A stretch of DNA of 35,918 bases from JAWKJY01 sp041393535 (GTDB taxonomy: Bacteria > Actinomycetota > Thermoleophilia > Gaiellales > Gaiellaceae): contig JAWKJY010000020.1 in assembly GCA_041393535.1 (NCBI GenBank), positions 1 to 35,918 on the forward strand, written 5' to 3'. A program made the position numbers and the translations under genes. Under the pieces are notes generated by a model. It had not been told where the DNA came from and searched no databases. It was given only the letters and a program-made list of their open reading frames with translations. This document shows, in pieces, positions 31,436 through 35,918 of this stretch; position 1 is the stretch's first letter; each line of letters starts with the position of its first letter.

Positions 31436-32998
31436 CTACGCGGCGAGCGGCGGCAGCGCCCGCGCCGCGAGGCGGGCCAGCTCCGCGCGGGCGTCCGGGC
31501 GGATCCGCGGCAGCGCCGCGAGCGGGCCGTCGAGCGACCGCTCGCCGAAGGCGGCGACGACGCTCGACGCGAGCTCGGCCTCGCCGCGCGACGTGCGCGG
31601 GACGGCGACGAGCAGGAGGTCGACCCCGGACTCGTCCCCAACCCCGGCCTCGGCGAGCGCCGGCACGAGGCGGGCGGCGACGTCGGACGGCGCCGCGTCC
31701 GGCGCGTAGACGACGAGCGTCGCGGGCAGGCCGGCGAAGGTCGCGGCCCACGCGGCCGCGCTCCGCGGCTCGGCGACCAGCTCGTCCGCGAGGGCGACGA
31801 CCGCGAGGTGCGGTGGGCCGCCCGGCAGGACGACCGGCCAGGCGAGCTTGCGCACCCCGGCGGGCCACCGCCCGGCCCAGCGGCGGACGAACACCTGACG
31901 GCCGTAGAGGACGTGCTCGTTGCGCCACCCGACGTCCGCGATCGAGCCGTTCTCGAGGTGCGTGACGACGGCGGCCGGCTGGTAGCGGACGCGCAGGCCC
32001 GCCTCCCAGACGCGCAGGCAGAGGTCGATGTCCTCGACGTACATGTGGTAGCTCTCGTCGAACCCGCCCAGCCGCCGGAGCAGCGCCCGCGGCAGGATCA
32101 GGCACGCGCCCGTCACGGCGGGTAGGTCGCGCTCCTCGGTCACGGCCGGGTCGTCCGCCGGGAGACCGCGGTGCACGTGGTGGGAGACGCCCTCCGAGTC
32201 GAGGACGACGCCCGCGTGCTGGATCGTCCCGTCCGGGTAGAGCAGGCGCGCGCCCACGGCGCCGACGCCGGGATCCGCGTCGAGCGTCGCGACGAGCGCC
32301 TCGAGCCAGCCCGGGTGCGGGATCGTGTCGTTGTTCAGGAAGAGGACGTGGTCGCCGCGCGCCGCCTCGACGCCCTGGTTGCAGGCGCGGCCGAAGCCGA
32401 GGTTCTCCTCGTTCGCGATCCGGGTCGCGAGCCCCCAGCGCGCGTAGCGGTCGACGAGCTCGGCCGTCCAGTCGTCGGAGGCGTTGTCGGCGACGATCAC
32501 CTCGACCGGGACCGACCCGCAGGTGCGCGCGAGGGCCTGCAGGCACTGCGCCGTCAGCTCCGCCCGGTCGTGCACCGGGATGACGATCGTCACGCGGGGA
32601 GCCGGCTCGGGGCCGGGCTCGGGGTCGCGGGCGGCCAGCCGGTCGCGGAGCTCGGCCAGGCCGGGCCCGACCGGGCGCAGGAGGTCGAGCCCGCCGACGC
32701 GCGCGAACGCCTCGGCCGGAACGACGAGCGGCTCGGCGTCGACGTGCTCGTGCAGCCGCAGCGACAGGCCTCGCGCGACGGCGGCGCCCAGGTTGAGGGC
32801 GGCCTGGAGCCCCGTCGGGCCGGGCAGCGAGAGGACGCGGACGCCCGGCGCCGGCTCGGCGAGCTCGACCGGGCCGTCGTGCTCCTGGACGACGACGAGC
32901 TCGTCGTGCTGCTCCAGCTGCCGGCCGAGCCGGGCGACGACGGGTGCCGCGCCCGCGGGCGCGTGGACGACGACGCTCGTGCGGACGCGCCGGCTCAC
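31436..32998 (-). CDS. GT2 (rhamnosyltransferase-like) glycosyltransferase
   Basis: The true start is the GTG at 32998 (VSRRVRTSVVVHAPAGAAPV), which overlaps the stop of the corrected methyltransferase gene as GTGA; a frameshift upstream makes one long frame appear instead. The 520-residue protein has a GT2 domain (about 135-400): RVTIVIPVHDRAELTAQCLQ, VEVIVADNASDDWTAELVDR, ENLGFGRACNQGVEAARGDH, and the metal-binding NNDT (in place of DxD). GFDESYHMYVEDIDLCLRVW is the acceptor-side motif of GT2 rhamnosyltransferase-like enzymes. A C-terminal part (about 400-520) is not recognised. Probable role: glycosylation of flagellin or a surface polymer, in the same operon as the methyltransferase gene. 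Confidence 0.88.
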   Translation of the reverse strand: MSRRVRTSVVVHAPAGAAPVVARLGRQLEQHDELVVVQEHDGPVELAEPAPGVRVLSLPGPTGLQAALNLGAAVARGLSLRLHEHVDAEPLVVPAEAFARVGGLDLLRPVGPGLAELRDRLAARDPEPGPEPAPRVTIVIPVHDRAELTAQCLQALARTCGSVPVEVIVADNASDDWTAELVDRYARWGLATRIANEENLGFGRACNQGVEAARGDHVLFLNNDTIPHPGWLEALVATLDADPGVGAVGARLLYPDGTIQHAGVVLDSEGVSHHVHRGLPADDPAVTEERDLPAVTGACLILPRALLRRLGGFDESYHMYVEDIDLCLRVWEAGLRVRYQPAAVVTHLENGSIADVGWRNEHVLYGRQVFVRRWAGRWPAGVRKLAWPVVLPGGPPHLAVVALADELVAEPRSAAAWAATFAGLPATLVVYAPDAAPSDVAARLVPALAEAGVGDESGVDLLLVAVPRTSRGEAELASSVVAAFGERSLDGPLAALPRIRPDARAELARLAARALPPLAA

Positions 32999-34816
32999 CA
33001 GGCCCTCGCGATCACGATCCAGTAGGACGCCTCCGGGTTGCGCCCCGGGACGAGCAGGCCGGCGTTCGGCTGCCAGAGGTGCGTCAGGTCGACGTTCCGC
33101 CAGCGCTCCTGCGCGGCCGCGGCGACGTGCTGCTCGAACTCGTCGAGCGACCAGTCGTTCACGTGGTACGGGTTGTGGTGCGAGCCGTGCTCCACCGGGT
33201 TCGGGAACGACGCGATCAGCAGCGGCACCGCGCGCCACGCCAGCGAGAGCGCCGCCGGCAGCGAGGTGCTCGATCACCTCGAACATCGTCGCGGCCTCCG
33301 CCTGCGGGAGCGGGTCGACGCACAGGTCGTGCCCGTACGTCAGCTCCGCGCCGCCCGGCCAGGCGGGCCGCTCGTGGTCGGCCGGCTGCCAGAGGTCGAA
33401 GCCGCGCACGTGGCGTGCCGTCCAGGTGAGCATCTCCGAGCCGTAGCCGGTGCCGCAGCCGAGGTCGAGGACGTCCAGGCCGCCGACGAGGCCGAGCGCG
33501 AGCGCGTAGCGCTGCGTGTGCTCGAGCATGGACGCGGCGGAGCCCATCCCCGGGTAGGCGCGCTCAGGCTTCGCCGCGTCGGGGCCGCCCAGGGTCGCCG
33601 AGGTGCGCCAGCCGGCCTTGCCGTCGCCGTGCGGGCGGCCGTCGCCGTTCACGGGCGGCGCCGCGAGCGCGGCGAGGTTCTCCCGTGCGTCGACGCGCTG
33701 GCCGTCGACGGCGAGGCACGCGCGCAGCAGCGCCTCGGCCTCGTCGCCGTGGCCGAGGCCGGCCTTGACGACGGCGAGGTCGTTCAGCACCTCGAGGTCG
33801 AGCGAGCGCGTGACGGCGCGGGCGAGCAGCGCCTCCGCGAGCGGGCCGTCGCCCTGCTCGACCGACGCGAGCGCGCGGGCGTGCAGGCGGCGCGCCACGC
33901 CGGGGCCCTCCCCCAGCTCGCCGCGCGCCGGCCCGTCGCGCAGCACCGCGGTCAGCAGCTCCGCGTCCAGCGGCTCGCCGACGAAGCGCGCCCGCCACTC
34001 GGCGACCTCCTCGACATCGGCGGCGGCGGCGGCGATCACCTCGCCGAGGTCGCCGTCGGCGGCGTCGAACGGAAAGCGCAGGAGCCCGCGGTAGGCATCG
34101 GCGTGCGCGGCCTCGTGCGCGCCCGTGTTGTCGAGCGTGTGGTCGGAGCGGAGCATCACGGTCGTGACGCCGCGCGCGACGGCGAGCGTCGCGAAGGTCG
34201 AGGCGTCGGCGACGACGCAGTGGGCCGCGTCGATCTGGGCCAGCATCGAGCCGAAGTCGAAGATGTCCGCCTCGACGTACTCGACCCCGTCGACGATCGG
34301 CAGCCCGCACTCCTCGACGGGGCCGACGTGGCGGACGGTGACGCGGACGTCGAGCGCCCGGAGCCGCTCGAAGGCCTCGAGCTCCACCGGCAGCGTCCAC
34401 GGCGGGTGCGTCGGGGCGAAGAGCACGTGCTCGACCCGCGGCCTCGAGACCCGGTCGCGGAGCGGGCACAGCCACCAGCCGACGACGTGCACGGGATGCG
34501 GGTAGCCGTAGGCCTCCGCCACCGCGACGTGCCCGGCGGCGGGTACGAGCGCGCCGGAGAGGAGCGGCGAGACGGGGTAGTGCCCGTCCCAGCCGGCCAT
34601 CAGGTTCGCCGCGGCGCCGTGCGGGTAGAGGAAGGCCCGTCCGCCCGCGGCCACGCACGCCTCGACGAGCGGCAGGCGGCCGTGCCCGGGCAGGTCGTGG
34701 TCGACGAGGACGACGTCGGCGAGCTCGGGGCGCTGCACCGGCTCCCAGCCCTGCGCGCGCAGCGCGGCCTGGAGGCCGACGGACTTGCCCTGGTGGTCGA
34801 CGACGAGCGCTCTCAC
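32995..34816 (-). CDS. Glycerophosphotransferase-like/TPR/SAM-methyltransferase protein, one extra base near 33262
   Basis: It starts at a GTG (34816, VRALVVDHQGKSVGLQAALR). Residues 1-290 resemble CDP-glycerol glycerophosphotransferases (VLFAPTHPPWTLPVELEAFE, VVADASTFATLAVARGVTTV). TPR-like helices follow (about 310-385, EALLRACLAVDGQRVDAREN). A class I methyltransferase begins near 430: LDVLDLGCGTGYGSEMLTWT, FDLWQPADHERP, and TMFEVIEHL. After residue 518 the frame shifts by one base; the correct frame continues LIASFPNPVEHGSHHNPYHV and ends RNPEASYWIVIARAW at 32995, for about 606 residues. As sequenced, the first frame runs on into the glycosyltransferase gene. The protein may transfer and methylate a sugar or polyol phosphate; substrate unknown. 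It has a sigma-28-type promoter. Confidence 0.78.
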
Positions 34817-34867
34817 GCGCGGGGTTCTCCCGGACGGGGACGGCGGACGGGGGCGGTGCCCCCCGGG

Positions 34868-34894
34868 TGATCGGCCCTCCGGCGGGGCCCTTGA
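34868..34894 (-). promoter_or_regulatory. Sigma-28-type promoter of the methyltransferase-GT2 operon
   Basis: TCAA (34894-34891), 15 bases, GCCGATCA (34875-34868) on the minus strand, with 51 bases to the GTG at 34816. It overlaps the palindrome that follows the asparagine synthase-like gene. Confidence 0.73.
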
Positions 34895-34906
34895 GCGGGC
34901 CCGCTC
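34893..34906. other. Perfect palindrome at the end of the asparagine synthase-like gene
   Basis: GAGCGGGCCCGCTC is fully self-complementary and overlaps both the TGA (34907-34905) and the -35 box of the next promoter. It may be a short terminator stem or an operator over the promoter; nothing decides between them. Confidence 0.35.
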
Positions 34907-35918
34907 ACGCGGCCAGGGCCGGGCGACCGGCCTGCGCGGCCCGCTCGCGGTCGAGCAGCGAGAGCCAGGCCTCGAGGTTGACGAGCTGCCAGATCGCCAT
35001 CATGTGGCTCTCCCGGGCCTCGCCCGAGCGGACGATCTCGGCGTGCTCGCGCACGAGGCGCTCCGCCGCGGCCGGGTCGTAGACGCCGTGGTCGGCGAAC
35101 GAGCGCGAGCGGACGCGGTCGAGCACGGCCTCGGCGCCCTCGCCGCCGAACCAGACGTGCGCCGGCGCGTTCCAGCCGGTCTTCTTCACGCGGCTCCGCG
35201 TCTCCTCGGGGAGGATGCCCCGCATCGCCTCTCGCAGCAGGCGCTTCGTCACGCCGTCGGCGATCTTGCGGTCGCCTGGCACGCGGAACATCAGCTCGAC
35301 CAGCCGGTGGTCGAGGAACGGCAGCGCGTGGCCGAGCCCGAGCGCGGCCGCGTCGCGGTCCTCGGCGCGCAGGCAGCACGGCAGCGTCTCGCGCGAGAGG
35401 TCCTGCCACGCACGGTTCCGCAGGCAGTCGGCGAACGGGTGCTCCATCACCGGCTCGAAGAGGCGCGGGTCGGCGAGCTCCGGCGAGACGAGCGAGGCGT
35501 AGCGCGTGAAGCGCGCCGCGTCCGGCAGGCAGGTGCCCGGACGGGCCGGGTCGGTCAGGCGGGCGAGCATCGCCTCGGCCTGCTCGGGCCCCTTGCGGTG
35601 GATCGGGTGATCGTGGTGCGCCGCCCAGCGCTCGACCTCGTGCGCGAGCTCGGCCTCGCGGCCCTGCGCCCGCAGGTCGGCGAAGTGGAACGGGAAGTAC
35701 TCGTACTCCCCCGCGTTCAGCTCGTCCCCGCCGAGGCCGCCGAGCAGCGCGGTGAACCCCTCGCGGGCGACCTGGCGGCAGAGCAGGTGGTGGCTGAGCC
35801 AGGTCGCGGTCGCGACCGGCTCGTCGTGCACCGCGACCAGCTCGTCGACGAGCCCGAGCACGGCGGGCGGGCCGAGCGGCACGCGGGGCCACACCGCGCG
35901 CAGCGGCAGCATAGAGAC
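34905..35918 (-). CDS. Asparagine synthase-like amidotransferase, C-terminal part (truncated by window edge)
   Basis: The frame is open at the right edge, so the N-terminal part, including any glutaminase domain and the SGGxDS pyrophosphatase loop, is outside. The visible 338 or so residues form the AsnB synthetase domain: VHDEPVATATWLSHHLLCRQ, then LLGGLGGDELNAGEYEYFPF, LGLGHALPFLDHRLVELMFR, and the C-terminal RKIADGVTKRLLREAMRGIL, PEETRSRVKKTGWNAP. GGLGGDE replaces the common SGxGGDE. Such enzymes amidate aspartate or, in surface-glycan clusters, other carboxylates. With glycosyltransferases downstream, amidation of a nucleotide sugar or glycan is possible but not shown. Confidence 0.88.
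   Translation of the reverse strand, partial: VSMLPLRAVWPRVPLGPPAVLGLVDELVAVHDEPVATATWLSHHLLCRQVAREGFTALLGGLGGDELNAGEYEYFPFHFADLRAQGREAELAHEVERWAAHHDHPIHRKGPEQAEAMLARLTDPARPGTCLPDAARFTRYASLVSPELADPRLFEPVMEHPFADCLRNRAWQDLSRETLPCCLRAEDRDAAALGLGHALPFLDHRLVELMFRVPGDRKIADGVTKRLLREAMRGILPEETRSRVKKTGWNAPAHVWFGGEGAEAVLDRVRSRSFADHGVYDPAAAERLVREHAEIVRSGEARESHMMAIWQLVNLEAWLSLLDRERAAQAGRPALAA

Noticed and set aside
26893..31965. Plus-strand frame of 1690 codons opposite the glycosyltransferases
   Set aside because: Asp/Arg/Gly-rich antisense shadow over four well-supported genes.
32995..33228. A separate 77-codon gene
   Set aside because: It is the displaced C-terminus of the methyltransferase after the frameshift near 33262.
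1..35918. CRISPR arrays, tRNA or rRNA genes, insertion sequences, prophage
   Set aside because: No regularly spaced direct repeats beyond the 15-base triplet, no tRNA-like cloverleaf or rRNA blocks noticed, no transposase, integrase or phage structural motifs in any frame.

Overview
The window is very GC-rich, has dense translationally coupled genes, and carries flagellar, chemotaxis and glycosylation genes almost entirely on the minus strand. The gene set (FliY-type FliN, CheC plus CheD, no CheZ, FliH/FliI/FliJ, no outer-membrane ring genes visible) and the base composition suggest a motile high-GC actinobacterium, most likely class Thermoleophilia (Solirubrobacterales-like). The taxonomic call is inference from gene content, not from a search.

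Read in the direction of transcription (high to low coordinates), the right end (about 35.9-24.8 kb) is a glycosylation block: the C-terminal part of an asparagine synthase-like amidotransferase, a three-module glycerophosphotransferase-like/TPR/SAM-methyltransferase protein, a GT2 glycosyltransferase, a secreted FecR-domain protein, a two-headed GT4 glycosyltransferase and a GT2-TPR protein. It lies directly upstream of flaG-fliD and fliS-flgN and shares their promoter type, so flagellin or filament glycosylation is the likely role. Next come flgB-flgC-fliE-fliF-fliG-fliH-fliI (21.5-15.8 kb, rod, MS ring, switch and export ATPase), a PAS histidine kinase with a small membrane protein, one plus-strand HDOD gene, and the chemotaxis/switch operon cheW-cheB-cheR-cheA-cheC-cheD-fliM-fliN-cheY (11.8-3.95 kb). 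A methyl-accepting chemotaxis protein, fliJ, a lytic transglycosylase and the start of fliK close the window at its left edge.

Two regulatory patterns stand out. First, seven sites match a FliA/sigma-28 promoter, TCAA-N15-G(C/A)CGA(T/C)(T/C/A)(A/T) (one has N16). They lie before cheW, flgB, fliS, flaG-fliD, fliJ, the GT4 gene and the methyltransferase gene, so late flagellar, chemotaxis and glycosylation genes form one regulon. For fliS and the GT4 gene the -10 box ends 7-8 bases before the start codon, which predicts leaderless mRNAs. Second, a roughly 120-base element of unknown function occurs twice, just beyond the ends of fliI and fliD.

Sequence quality is uneven. Between about 1.2 and 4.3 kb, four consecutive genes (transglycosylase, fliJ, chemoreceptor, cheY) are broken by many single-base shifts while their protein motifs stay recognisable. 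Isolated single shifts also occur in the HDOD gene, the histidine kinase (a run of seven G) and the methyltransferase. Sequencing or assembly error is the simplest explanation. No flagellin gene, export gate genes (fliPQR, flhAB), motor genes or fliA are present in the window.
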